In this document: piece after piece, positions 52,046 to 61,188 of the stretch
How positions within the stretch are numbered: the first letter of the stretch is position 1
How the letters are laid out: each line of letters opens with the position of its first letter
Assembly (NCBI RefSeq): GCF_900101855.1
Contig: NZ_FMVC01000001.1
Coordinates: 62,001 to 126,000, forward strand
Direction of reading: 5' to 3'
Source of the DNA: Flavobacterium anhuiense
Lineage (GTDB): Bacteria; Bacteroidota; Bacteroidia; Flavobacteriales; Flavobacteriaceae
DNA: 64,000 nt
Program-made: the position numbers and the translations under genes
The notes under the pieces: model-generated
What the model was told of the DNA's origin: nothing
What the model saw: only the letters and a program-made list of their open reading frames with translations
Databases searched by the model: none

Positions 52046-52085
52046 AAAAGAAAACCATTCAGTTTGAATGGTTTTCTTTTTTTTT
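52046..52085. terminator. bidirectional terminator between the regulator and murF
   Basis: AAAGAAAACCATTCA pairs with TGAATGGTTTTCTTT around a short loop (about 52047-52079). It is flanked by A- and T-runs, so it works in both directions between convergent genes. Confidence 0.88.
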
Positions 52086-53367
52086 AAATATAATCTAAAG
52101 TTCGCTCTAAGGCCATACCTCTCGAACCTTTTATCAATATCATATTGGAATCAAATTTGAAGGTTTTTAGAAATTCTGCAAAGGCATCAAATGTCTCAAA
52201 AAACTGAATATTTTCATTTGAAATTTTATTGGCAAAAAATGATTTTCCTATTAAGAAGCATTGTGCTTGTTTTTGATCTGCCAAAGAATCAACAATAACC
52301 TTATGCTCATAAAGGCTTTCGTCTCCCAATTCAAACATATCTCCAAGAATCATAATCTTATTTTTCTTGTCTAACTGTAAGAAATTAGTAATGGCAACAG
52401 CCATACTGCTCGGATTGGCATTATATGCATCTAAAATGATCTCATTTGATCCTTTTTGCATCATTTGAGATCTATTGTTGGCCGGGATATAATTTTCAAT
52501 AGCGCTCTTTATATCGCTCTCTTTTACATAAAAGTATTTTCCAATTGCTGCAGCCGCATTAATATTATTAGCATTATAAAGTCCAATCAAATGTGATTCT
52601 ACAGAAAAATCATCATAGTCAATAGCTACAAAAGGATTAGCAGCAATATTTTGAATATTTAGATTAGCATTTTCCTTTTTTACCCCGAAAGTAAATGATT
52701 TTATTCCTCTTGATTTCTCAATCTGAATAGGATCTTCAAGATTTACAAAAACAGTTTTCTGGTACGCTGCAAGATATTGATACATTTCACTTTTACCAGC
52801 AATCACCCCTTCAACTCCTCCAAAACCTTCCAAATGCGCTTTTCCGAAATTGGTTATGTAGCCAAAATCTGGTTGTGCAATCTGACATAGAAATTCGATT
52901 TCTTTTTGGTGATTGGCTCCCATTTCTACAATCCCAATTTCTGTTTCTTTGGTAAAAGAAAGCAAAGTTAATGGCACGCCTATATGATTGTTTAAATTGC
53001 CTACAGTCGCTTTTGTTTTAAACTTTTTTGACAGTACAACATTGATTAATTCTTTTGTAGTTGTTTTTCCGTTGCTGCCCGTTAAGGCAACAATTGGTAG
53101 AGCCAAATAAGCTCTGTGGAATTTTGCCAACTCTTGAAGCGTTTTCAGGCTGTTTTCCACCAAAATCGTCCTATCATCAATAAAATAAGATGCATTGTCA
53201 ATAACAACAAATAAAGCACCTAAATCTAATGCTTCTTTAGCAAATGTATTCGCATCAAAATTCTCTCCCCTAATGGCGAAGAACATTGAATTCTTTTCGA
53301 TTTTTCTTGTATCAATAGACAGGGAACTACACTGTAAAAACAAGTTATGAATGTCTTGAATATTCAT
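52084..53367 (-). CDS. murF: UDP-N-acetylmuramoyl-tripeptide--D-alanyl-D-alanine ligase
   Basis: A 427-residue cytoplasmic Mur ligase of the usual length. The N-terminal UDP-binding domain has SLSIDTRKIEKNSMFFAIRG. The central ATPase has VALTGSNGKTTTKELI near residues 93-108, LNNHIGVPLTLL and EMGANHQKEIEFLC. The C-terminal domain has ILDAYNANPSSMAVAI and ILGDMFELGD. MurF adds D-Ala-D-Ala to the UDP-MurNAc-tripeptide. It lies downstream of gldJ on the same strand, an order I recall as typical for Flavobacterium, but a strong hairpin separates them. Confidence 0.96.
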   Translation of the reverse strand: MNIQDIHNLFLQCSSLSIDTRKIEKNSMFFAIRGENFDANTFAKEALDLGALFVVIDNASYFIDDRTILVENSLKTLQELAKFHRAYLALPIVALTGSNGKTTTKELINVVLSKKFKTKATVGNLNNHIGVPLTLLSFTKETEIGIVEMGANHQKEIEFLCQIAQPDFGYITNFGKAHLEGFGGVEGVIAGKSEMYQYLAAYQKTVFVNLEDPIQIEKSRGIKSFTFGVKKENANLNIQNIAANPFVAIDYDDFSVESHLIGLYNANNINAAAAIGKYFYVKESDIKSAIENYIPANNRSQMMQKGSNEIILDAYNANPSSMAVAITNFLQLDKKNKIMILGDMFELGDESLYEHKVIVDSLADQKQAQCFLIGKSFFANKISNENIQFFETFDAFAEFLKTFKFDSNMILIKGSRGMALERTLDYI

Positions 53368-53411
53368 TTATATATTTTTTAATAAGTCATAAAAGTAGAA
53401 AAAAACAATAA

Positions 53412-53463
53412 AAAAATTCCAAATTCCAGACTGAATATTCAGCTTTTGGAATTTGGAATTTTT
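53412..53463. terminator. terminator hairpin of the AATTCCAAATTCC family after gldJ
   Basis: A perfect 17-base stem, AAAAATTCCAAATTCCA (53412-53428) with its complement at 53447-53463. The loop contains the palindrome CTGAATATTCAG. The minus-strand reading ends in a T-run, fitting termination of gldJ. Confidence 0.8.
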
Positions 53464-53483
53464 AGTATTTGAATTCCTAAATC

Positions 53484-55169
53484 TTAGTTTCTAGGAGATT
53501 TTCTTTTTTCAGATTTTGAACCTACTCTAGACATTGCACATCTGAAACCAATATAGTCAGTTGCCATATCTTGAGGGAAATATCTTCTTTGAGCTGGATC
53601 TAACCAGTAAGCTCTATCTCTCCAAGATCCTCCTTTGTAAACTCTTACTTTATCATCGATTAAAGTTGTACGTTTACTAGAGTTATCATATTTTCTAATC
53701 ATTTTTCCTAAACTGTCTGTTGTAACATTGTGTTTAGGAGAGTTGTACATTGCCTGATCTGCTTTTGGCCCAGACTCTGAATCACCAAAATCGAAAAATC
53801 TAGAAGATTGCTTATCACCATCTCTGTAGTTGATGTTATCGCTTTGGCTAAAATTTTGTCTTAAATAAGTTTCTTGTTCGTCAACAGGTACTTGAGCAAT
53901 TTCTCCTGGAAGGTTTCTTGCAATAACTTTACCGTTACTTAAAGTGTCATATTTAATTGTAGATGTTGTAACAATTTCAATTTTACCATCTTTACCAATT
54001 TTGTTTTTAGCATATTGGTTACCTCTATAGTAGTTGAAATCATTTGCTTCGTTATCAATGATAGGTCTGTAAACGTCAGCTACCCATTCTGCAACGTTTC
54101 CTGCCATATCGTATAGACCGAAATCGTTTGGCGCATAACTTTTCACAGCATTTGTGATATCTGCTCCGTCATCTGACCAACCTGCAATTCCACCGTAATC
54201 ACCGTTTCCTTGTTTAAAGTTAGCCAATTGATCACCTCTGTTTTTACGTTTGTTAGAACGTGTGTAATCTCCAGACCAAGGATATTTCTTTTGTCCTTTG
54301 TAGATATTGTATTCTCTTTGTCCAACGTCAGCTGCAGCCGCATATTCCCACTCAGCTTCTGTAGGAAGTCTATATTCTGGTAAAATAATTCCAGATGAAC
54401 GTTGTGCGTAAACATTTTTCTCTTCTGGCACAACACCGTCTTTACCAGCTTTAGGTCTTCTTCCAGTTGGATTTTTCTTTAAAACGATTTCTTCGCTTGC
54501 ACCACGTGATGTACTTGGAGACATTAAGTATCCTTCAGTATTAAATGCATTTTCAGCATTAACATCATTTGTTTTAGCTCCTTTTTTAAGATATCCGTTT
54601 TTCTCTAAAACAGCCTCGTTAACACGGTCTGTTCTCCATTTACTAAATTCAACTGCTTGAATCCAGTTCACACCAACTACAGGATAGTTAGCATAAGATG
54701 GGTGTCTTAAATAGTTGTTAGTCATCGTTTCGTTGTATCCTAAACGATTTCTCCAAACTAATGTATCAGGAGATGCTCCTTCGTAAATGTTTTTGTAATT
54801 TTCTTCTGTTGGCGGGAAAACTTTCTTTAACCACTCTAGGTATTCTAAGTACATACCGTTCGTAACTTCAGTTTCATCCATATAGAATGATTGAACGTGT
54901 TGTTGAGTTGGCGTGTTATTCCAATCGTGCATAACATCATCCTGTACTTTACCCATAGTAAACGTACCTCCTTCAACAAAAACTAAACCAGGACCAGCCT
55001 GTTGTTTTTTACCTGCATTTCTGGCAGCAGTTCCATTCTGACTATCTACATCCCAGCCAGTAGCTCTAGAAGCGTGAGTGGAACTCGATTTTTTGCTACA
55101 ACTAGCCGTGCCCAACATCAATACCATTGACATCATTAACTGCAAGACTACAATTTTGTTTACTTTCAT
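53484..55169 (-). CDS. gldJ: gliding motility lipoprotein GldJ
   Basis: I favour the start MKVNKIVVLQ at 55169 (561 residues). An ATG two codons upstream (55175) is also possible. The lipobox ends TASC with Cys24. The mature protein is related to the formylglycine-generating/sulfatase-modifying fold: FVEGGTFTMGKVQDD, MDETEVTNGMYLEYLEWL, PVVGVNWIQAVEFSKW, YRLPTEAEWEYAA, DFGLYDMAGNVAEWVADVY and a C-terminal VYKGGSWRDRAYWLDPAQRR. GldJ is needed for gliding and stabilises GldK and type IX secretion. It is divergent from porU, a gene order known from F. johnsoniae. Confidence 0.96.
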   Translation of the reverse strand: MKVNKIVVLQLMMSMVLMLGTASCSKKSSSTHASRATGWDVDSQNGTAARNAGKKQQAGPGLVFVEGGTFTMGKVQDDVMHDWNNTPTQQHVQSFYMDETEVTNGMYLEYLEWLKKVFPPTEENYKNIYEGASPDTLVWRNRLGYNETMTNNYLRHPSYANYPVVGVNWIQAVEFSKWRTDRVNEAVLEKNGYLKKGAKTNDVNAENAFNTEGYLMSPSTSRGASEEIVLKKNPTGRRPKAGKDGVVPEEKNVYAQRSSGIILPEYRLPTEAEWEYAAAADVGQREYNIYKGQKKYPWSGDYTRSNKRKNRGDQLANFKQGNGDYGGIAGWSDDGADITNAVKSYAPNDFGLYDMAGNVAEWVADVYRPIIDNEANDFNYYRGNQYAKNKIGKDGKIEIVTTSTIKYDTLSNGKVIARNLPGEIAQVPVDEQETYLRQNFSQSDNINYRDGDKQSSRFFDFGDSESGPKADQAMYNSPKHNVTTDSLGKMIRKYDNSSKRTTLIDDKVRVYKGGSWRDRAYWLDPAQRRYFPQDMATDYIGFRCAMSRVGSKSEKRKSPRN

Positions 55170-55381
55170 ACTCATTCTTAGGTGATAAATTTAGGTGCTG
55201 CAATATAATAATTAACATTTAATTGGCAACATCTGTTCTAATAATTTTATTTAGCTGTTTTTTACCAGAAAATAACCTTTAGTTACGAACGCAAAAATAT
55301 ACTTTTTATTATTACTATAACATGAAATACTATATTTTTACTTACTAATTATTTTTTAATTAAATTTCGCCTTTTTAACAG

Positions 55382-58300
55382 ATGAAGCAAGCATTTCTAA
55401 TTTACATTTTTTTAATCCCAATTCTCTCATTCTCACAGTTAAATGGGACGATAACAATCGATTGGCAAAATAAGAAAGAGGTAAATTATGGCGAAAACAA
55501 AATTATAATTCCATACTTCTCAGGAAGCAGTTTCCGCTTCGACATTACAAAAAAAAGCATAACATTGCTTCAAAACTTAAATCAGTCTGGCATTTCAAAC
55601 GGCAGTTCAGCACAAATTAACAACATAGTTTACGAATCAATTTCTCGAGCTGATTTAGGAGATTTAACACCCGAAAACATACCTGAAAAGCCAAATGAAT
55701 CTGTAATAATTACAAACGCAAGAGATATAAAATATTCTTTTCTTTCTTTGTCTCCTATAATTAAGGAAGGAAACAGCTACAAACGCATAAAATCCTTTTC
55801 TTACTTTATTAGCAATTCAAACTCACGAACCGCATCGACTTCTTCATTTCAAAAATCGGCAGCAATAATAAATTCTGTTTTGGCCTCTGGCGAATGGTAT
55901 CGGTTTTATATTCAGAAATCAGGCGTTTACAGAATAGACAGGTCTTTTTTACAAAGTTTAGGATTTGACGCTTCTAAAGTTGACCCAAGAAGAATAAAAA
56001 TTTATGGAAATGGCGGAAGAATGCTTCCTCTTGCCAACAGCACTTATTATCCCAATGACTTAACAGAAAATGCCATACAGATAGCTGGCGAAAACGATGG
56101 TGTTTTTAACAATGAAGATTATATTCTTTTTTATGCCGAAGGAACTGACAATTGGAATTCTGAAAGCCAGACCAACTTAAATTTATATGATAGCAAATCC
56201 TACTATTATATTACCGCTTCTGGAGGAGATGGAAAACGCATTCAAAATCTAAATCAGCCGACAGGAAACAGCACTTTAGAGTTAAACACGTTTGATGACT
56301 ATCAATACCACGAAATTGATCAAACCAATATTGTGCATCTTGGACGCCAGTGGCTCGGAGAATCATTTGATATTAACCAAGAACAGGAATTCTCCTTCAG
56401 CTTTCCAAACCTCGACACTTCTGTACCTGTAAAAATGGAGGTAAGCGCAGCAGCTGCATCATTAACCACCACTTCTTTTGCCATAACAGCCAACGGACAA
56501 AATGCAGGTTCGATAAGCTTTCCGCCGTTAATAGCCAACTCTGACACCAAATACACAACAGGAAAGCTCCCTTCAAATACCGAATTTACCGGAGCCGACA
56601 ATATCAAAATAAAACTTACCTATAATAATAATGGTGTTCCAGGATCAAAAGGCTATTTGGATTACATCAACTTAACCGCAAAACGAAAACTGTTAGGCAC
56701 TGGCAAGCAATTCCATTTTCAACACAATGCAGCAGGCTCTACGGCTGGAATCGTCAATTACACAATTGGAAATGCATCACCGATAACGCAAATCTGGGAC
56801 GTCACAGACCTATATAATGTTTCTAAAATTGAAAATGCCAATCAGTCTTCTTTTAGCTTTAAAGCTAATTTAGGAGAAGTTAGAAAATACGTTGCCATAG
56901 ATCCTTCTGATTATTACGCTCCATTAAAAGAAAATCAATCAAAAATTGCCAATCAGAATTTAAAAGGAACACTTTTTAGAAACAGTCAAAATGTTTTTCA
57001 AGATATTGATTATGTTATTGTGACCCCAAAATCTTTAGCGTCTCAAGCCGAGCGATTAGCCAATTTTCATAGAACAAACTCCGGCTTAAACGTAAAAGTT
57101 ATTTCTTTAGAAAACATCTATCAAGAATTTTCTTCAGGCAAACAAGATATTGCCGCTATTAGAAATTGTGTCAAATATATTTACGACAATGCTTCTTCAT
57201 CAGATAAGAGAGTACGTTACTTAAATTTATTTGGAGACGCTTCGTATGACTACAAAGACAGAATTCCAAATAACACTAATATTGTACCTATATATCAATC
57301 TCTAATAAGCAATACTGTAGGCGAAGCTTCATTTCCCTCTGATGATTTTTATGGACTAATGGACTCCAACGAAGGAGTTATTATTCCGTCTCTTGCTGGG
57401 ATTGATATTGCTTTAGGAAGAATGCTGGTTTCAGACAACGCACAAGCTCAGGAAATGGTAAACAAAGTCATAGAATATCATGACACAAAATCTTATGGAA
57501 ATTGGAGAAACAATATCGTTTTAATTAGCGATGACTCTGATAGATCTGGCGACCAGACTTTACAAGCAAACCAAAATGCTCTCGCAGATCAAATCGCTAC
57601 TGAAAAGCCTTTTTTTAATATCGATAAAATCTTTTTGGACGCCTATACACAGGAAGCTTCCGCTGGTGGATCGCGATATCCGAAAGCAAGAACAGATTTT
57701 TTTAATGCTTTTGAAAAAGGCGCTCTTATATTTAATTATTTAGGACATGGTGGCGAAGATGGACTGGCTAGCGAAAGAATTTGGGAGAAATCTGACGGGC
57801 AAAACCTTGCCAATCAGTACAAATATCCCCTATTCATTACCATTACATGCGAATTTTCCCGTTTTGACGACCCAACAAGACCAACAGCTGGAGAATACGT
57901 GTATTGGAATCCAAAAGGAGGCGCAATTTCAATGCTGACCACTGTTAGAGAAATCGGACAGACAAATGCTGAAGAATTCAACAAAACAATTAGCAAAAAT
58001 CTTCTTTCTTATGGCTCAAATCAATATAACACTATCGCCGAATCTTTAAGAATATCCAAAAATGAAAATCCGAGCTCTTCGAGCAATGTTGTCTTTTATA
58101 TAGGCGATCCCGCTTTAATGCTTTCTATTCCAAAACCACGAATTAATTTAACGAAAGTAAACGATATTGTGATTTCACAAACTATTCCTGATTTAAAATC
58201 ATTATCAAAAATTAAAATTTCAGGAGAAATCACAGATGAAAATAACACTCTTTTAAGCAATTACAATGGAGAATTAGCCACAGCTATATTTGACAAACTA

Positions 58301-59218
58301 ATTACAAATACTACTTTAAACAATGATGGTTTTAGCCCGCCAATGCAATTTAAAACACTTGGGGAAACTATTTTTAGAGGAAATGCATCTGTCACCAACG
58401 GACAATTTGAATTTAGTTTTGTGGTTCCTAGAGACATCAGAATACCTGTAGACAATGGAAGAATCAGCTTTTATTCGAAAAGAAATGAATCATTAGAAAA
58501 CCAAACTGGCTACAACAACACAATTAAAATTGGAGGAATAAACGAAAATGCACCGCAGGACAATATAAGTCCAAAAGTGAAGTTATATATGAACGATGAA
58601 ACTTTTGTATCGGGAGGAATTACAAATGAATCGCCATTTCTTTTGGCATTTTTAGAAGACGAGAACGGAATAAATACAGCAAGCGGAATCGGCCATGATA
58701 TTGTCGCTATTTTAGATGGAGACGTGAGTAATCCTTATATTTTGAACGATTACTATCAAACAAAATTAGACGATTACACTAACGGAAATCTACGTTTTCC
58801 ATTCCGAAATTTAGCTCCTGGACTGCACACCATAAGTTTTACTGCTTGGGATGTTTACAATAATCCCGTTACGAGTGAAATCCAATTTACAGTTGTAGGA
58901 GACGATTCCTTGACATTATCACACGTTCTTAATTACCCAAATCCATTTTCAACTTATACACAATTTTGGTTTTCTCATAATAGACCTTATGAGCCATTAG
59001 ATGTGCAAGTTCAGGTAATGACTATTACAGGAAAAGTAGTCTGGACAAAAAATCAAACCGTTACGACAGAAGGATTTTTATCTAGAGAAATAACATGGGA
59101 CGGAAGAGACGATTTTGGCGATAGAATCGGAAAAGGAGTGTATATTTACAAACTGACTGTAAAATCTAATTTAACAAATAAAAAAGCAGAAAAATACGAA
59201 AAGCTTGTCATCCTATAA
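55382..59218 (+). CDS. porU: type IX secretion sortase PorU
   Basis: A 1278-residue exported cysteine protease of the gingipain-like C25 fold. It has a signal peptide (FLIYIFLIPILSFSQ), a long N-terminal beta-rich region, and the catalytic domain with His789 in NYLGHGGEDGLASE and Cys823 in FITITCEFSRFDDP. The C-terminal region carries a type IX-like tail (LNYPNPFSTYTQFWF, KGVYIYKLTV). PorU removes the C-terminal signal of type IX cargo and attaches it to the cell surface. porV follows after 40 bases, with its own promoter inside the end of porU. Confidence 0.95.
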   Translation: MKQAFLIYIFLIPILSFSQLNGTITIDWQNKKEVNYGENKIIIPYFSGSSFRFDITKKSITLLQNLNQSGISNGSSAQINNIVYESISRADLGDLTPENIPEKPNESVIITNARDIKYSFLSLSPIIKEGNSYKRIKSFSYFISNSNSRTASTSSFQKSAAIINSVLASGEWYRFYIQKSGVYRIDRSFLQSLGFDASKVDPRRIKIYGNGGRMLPLANSTYYPNDLTENAIQIAGENDGVFNNEDYILFYAEGTDNWNSESQTNLNLYDSKSYYYITASGGDGKRIQNLNQPTGNSTLELNTFDDYQYHEIDQTNIVHLGRQWLGESFDINQEQEFSFSFPNLDTSVPVKMEVSAAAASLTTTSFAITANGQNAGSISFPPLIANSDTKYTTGKLPSNTEFTGADNIKIKLTYNNNGVPGSKGYLDYINLTAKRKLLGTGKQFHFQHNAAGSTAGIVNYTIGNASPITQIWDVTDLYNVSKIENANQSSFSFKANLGEVRKYVAIDPSDYYAPLKENQSKIANQNLKGTLFRNSQNVFQDIDYVIVTPKSLASQAERLANFHRTNSGLNVKVISLENIYQEFSSGKQDIAAIRNCVKYIYDNASSSDKRVRYLNLFGDASYDYKDRIPNNTNIVPIYQSLISNTVGEASFPSDDFYGLMDSNEGVIIPSLAGIDIALGRMLVSDNAQAQEMVNKVIEYHDTKSYGNWRNNIVLISDDSDRSGDQTLQANQNALADQIATEKPFFNIDKIFLDAYTQEASAGGSRYPKARTDFFNAFEKGALIFNYLGHGGEDGLASERIWEKSDGQNLANQYKYPLFITITCEFSRFDDPTRPTAGEYVYWNPKGGAISMLTTVREIGQTNAEEFNKTISKNLLSYGSNQYNTIAESLRISKNENPSSSSNVVFYIGDPALMLSIPKPRINLTKVNDIVISQTIPDLKSLSKIKISGEITDENNTLLSNYNGELATAIFDKLITNTTLNNDGFSPPMQFKTLGETIFRGNASVTNGQFEFSFVVPRDIRIPVDNGRISFYSKRNESLENQTGYNNTIKIGGINENAPQDNISPKVKLYMNDETFVSGGITNESPFLLAFLEDENGINTASGIGHDIVAILDGDVSNPYILNDYYQTKLDDYTNGNLRFPFRNLAPGLHTISFTAWDVYNNPVTSEIQFTVVGDDSLTLSHVLNYPNPFSTYTQFWFSHNRPYEPLDVQVQVMTITGKVVWTKNQTVTTEGFLSREITWDGRDDFGDRIGKGVYIYKLTVKSNLTNKKAEKYEKLVIL

Positions 59219-59233
59219 TATTATATATATTTG
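59205..59233 (+). promoter_or_regulatory. canonical flavobacterial promoter of porV
   Basis: TTG (59205-59207), an 18-base spacer, then TATATTTG (59226-59233), matching TTG-N17-19-TAnnTTTG. It starts within the last codons of porU and gives a start near 59240, about 19 bases before the porV ATG. Confidence 0.75.
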
Positions 59234-59258
59234 CATCACCAAAACACTAATCCAATAA

Positions 59259-60464
59259 ATGAAAAAACTATCACTTTTATTAATTTGTATTTTTAGCATT
59301 TACACTTCAAAGGCTCAGGAATCAAGGCCTATAGTCACTGGAGTGCCATTTTTATTAGTCGCTGCTGATGCTAGAGCAGCAGGTTTGGCTGACCAAGGTG
59401 TTGCCACTTCTGCAGACGTTTTCTCACAACAATGGAATCCTGCTAAGTATGCATTTTCTGAAGATGCACAAGGTCTTTCTATCAGCTACACTCCTTATTT
59501 AACCGATCTTGCCAATGATATTTCATTGGGTCAAGTTACGTATTACAACAAAATCAACGAACGAAGCGCGTTTGCAGGAAGTTTCCGTTATTTTGGTTTT
59601 GGAGGAATCGAGCTAAGATATACTGGAGATCCGAATGAGGCAGTAAGAGAAGTTAATCCTAACGAATTTGCTTTAGACGGATCATATTCGCTTAAACTAA
59701 GCGACAAATTCTCTATGGCTGTTGCTGCGCGTTTTATTAATTCGAATTTAAAAGTTGCTTCAGAAGAAGTTGACGCCACATCTGCAAGCTCTTTTGCTGT
59801 TGATGTAGCCGCTTTTTATCAATCAGAAGAAATTGCTTATCAGGATTTCAACGGAAGATGGAGAGCTGGTATCAACCTTCAGAATATGGGGCCAAAAATC
59901 AGTTACGACAATGACAATGTAAGCTCAAACTTCTTACCTGCCAATTTAAGATTAGGAGGAGGATTTGATTTTATTTTTGACGATTATAACAAACTTACTT
60001 TAAGCGCTGAACTTACTAAACTTTTAGTTCCAACACCTCCAGGAATCGGAACACCAGTTGACGTAAATGGCGACGGAGATTATGACGATCCAGAAGATAT
60101 TTCTCAACAAGAAGCAACAGATATTGGCTATAGAAATTATAACGATATTGGCTGGTTTGAAGGAATGTTCAAATCTTTTGGCGATGCTCCAGGCGGATTT
60201 AAAGAAGAAATGAAAGAGGTAACTTACAGTATCGCTGGAGAATACATGTATCAAGATGCATTTGCTTTCCGTTTAGGATATTACCACGAAAGCCCAGAGA
60301 AAGGTGCTAAGCAATTTTTCTCTTTAGGAGCAGGATTTAAGTACAACATCATGAAAATTGATGTTTCGTACCTATTCTCTGCGTCTAAAATAAAAAATCC
60401 ATTAGAAAACACACTTCGTTTCTCTTTAACGTTTAACTTTGGAGACAAATACGACAATTACTAA
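59259..60464 (+). CDS. porV: type IX secretion outer-membrane protein PorV (LptO)
   Basis: A 401-residue outer-membrane barrel of the FadL-like type. It has a signal peptide (LSLLLICIFSIYTSKAQ) and the family segments PFLLVAADARAAGLADQGVA near residues 30-49, FSQQWNPAKYAF, YYNKINERSAFAGSFRYFGF and a C-terminal LRFSLTFNFGDKYDNY. PorV shuttles type IX substrates from the translocon to the PorU sortase. An acidic insert (VDVNGDGDYDDPEDI near 266-280) resembles a calcium-type loop. The gene is expressed with porU or from its own promoter. Confidence 0.96.
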   Translation: MKKLSLLLICIFSIYTSKAQESRPIVTGVPFLLVAADARAAGLADQGVATSADVFSQQWNPAKYAFSEDAQGLSISYTPYLTDLANDISLGQVTYYNKINERSAFAGSFRYFGFGGIELRYTGDPNEAVREVNPNEFALDGSYSLKLSDKFSMAVAARFINSNLKVASEEVDATSASSFAVDVAAFYQSEEIAYQDFNGRWRAGINLQNMGPKISYDNDNVSSNFLPANLRLGGGFDFIFDDYNKLTLSAELTKLLVPTPPGIGTPVDVNGDGDYDDPEDISQQEATDIGYRNYNDIGWFEGMFKSFGDAPGGFKEEMKEVTYSIAGEYMYQDAFAFRLGYYHESPEKGAKQFFSLGAGFKYNIMKIDVSYLFSASKIKNPLENTLRFSLTFNFGDKYDNY

Positions 60465-60494
60465 AGAAAAAAAGATTACAATAAAAAATAATTC

Positions 60495-60533
60495 AATCCA
60501 AATTCCGGCATTTTAGGAATTTGGATTTTTTTT
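60495..60533 (+). terminator. porV terminator (AATTCC family)
   Basis: AATCCAAATTCC (60495-60506) pairs with GGAATTTGGATT (60516-60527), followed by a T-run. The stem is a shorter relative of the hairpins at 6416 and 53412. Confidence 0.9.
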
Positions 60534-60546
60534 CCCTTATAAACAG

Positions 60547-61029
60547 ATGAAAGAAATCAATATAACCTCTTCATTTACAATATTTGATAATTTAAATGAA
60601 CTTCCAGCCGAAATTCAGGATTTAATGAATCAAGCTGTAGAAATCAGAAAAAAAGCTTATGCACCTTATTCAAAGTTTAAAGTTGGCGCTGCGTTACTTC
60701 TAGATAATGGAAAAGTTATTTTAGGTTCCAATCAAGAAAATGCGGCTTATCCTTCTGGACTTTGCGCTGAACGAACCGCTATTTTTTATGCGGGAAGCGC
60801 TTATCCTGAAGCAAAAATCTTGAAAATGGCAATTACAGCAGCTTCAGACACCAATCAGACCACTGCTCCTATTCCGCCTTGCGGATCTTGCCGGCAATCA
60901 ATAGCAGAATATGAGATAAAACAAGACACTCCTATAGAAATCTATTTTATGGGAGAAATTGGCGAAGTTTACAAATCTTCATCTTTGAAAAACTTACTCC
61001 CTTTGATGTTCGACAAAAAGTTCTTGTAA
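60547..61029 (+). CDS. cdd: cytidine deaminase
   Basis: A 160-residue zinc enzyme with APYSKFKVGAALLLDNGKV near residues 39-57. The catalytic CAERTA is near 76-81 (the CAE form of the HAE motif), and the zinc ligands are in PPCGSCRQ near 117-124. It deaminates cytidine and deoxycytidine in pyrimidine salvage. It is about 25 residues longer than the shortest homotetrameric forms at the N-terminus, which is usual in Bacteroidota. It lies between porV and pdhA, with a terminator before it and a promoter after it. Confidence 0.96.
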   Translation: MKEINITSSFTIFDNLNELPAEIQDLMNQAVEIRKKAYAPYSKFKVGAALLLDNGKVILGSNQENAAYPSGLCAERTAIFYAGSAYPEAKILKMAITAASDTNQTTAPIPPCGSCRQSIAEYEIKQDTPIEIYFMGEIGEVYKSSSLKNLLPLMFDKKFL

Positions 61030-61079
61030 AAAAAAGCCAAAAAGTAGTCATTTAATTTTAGTTCTTAAATGTAATGTCT

Positions 61080-61188
61080 TATTTTTGCATCCCGACCTTT
61101 CGGGCGCAAATTTGTGGGAGGAAACTATTTTGCGTTACAGGCACAATAATCGATAACACAAACAACTTTAGCAAAAGAAAGAATTCAG
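61080..61188 (+). promoter_or_regulatory. pdhA promoter and structured leader
   Basis: A -7-like TATTTTTG lies at 61080-61087, giving a leader of roughly 95 bases. The leader begins with a CCCGA-CCTT-TCGGG hairpin (61091-61104), then CGCAAA and TTTTGCG words that can pair around a GGGAGGAAAC loop. No known riboswitch is recognised. Confidence 0.5.

Noticed and set aside
54143..54436. 97-residue open frame on the same strand as gldJ
   Set aside because: It lies entirely within gldJ in another frame and shows no family signature.
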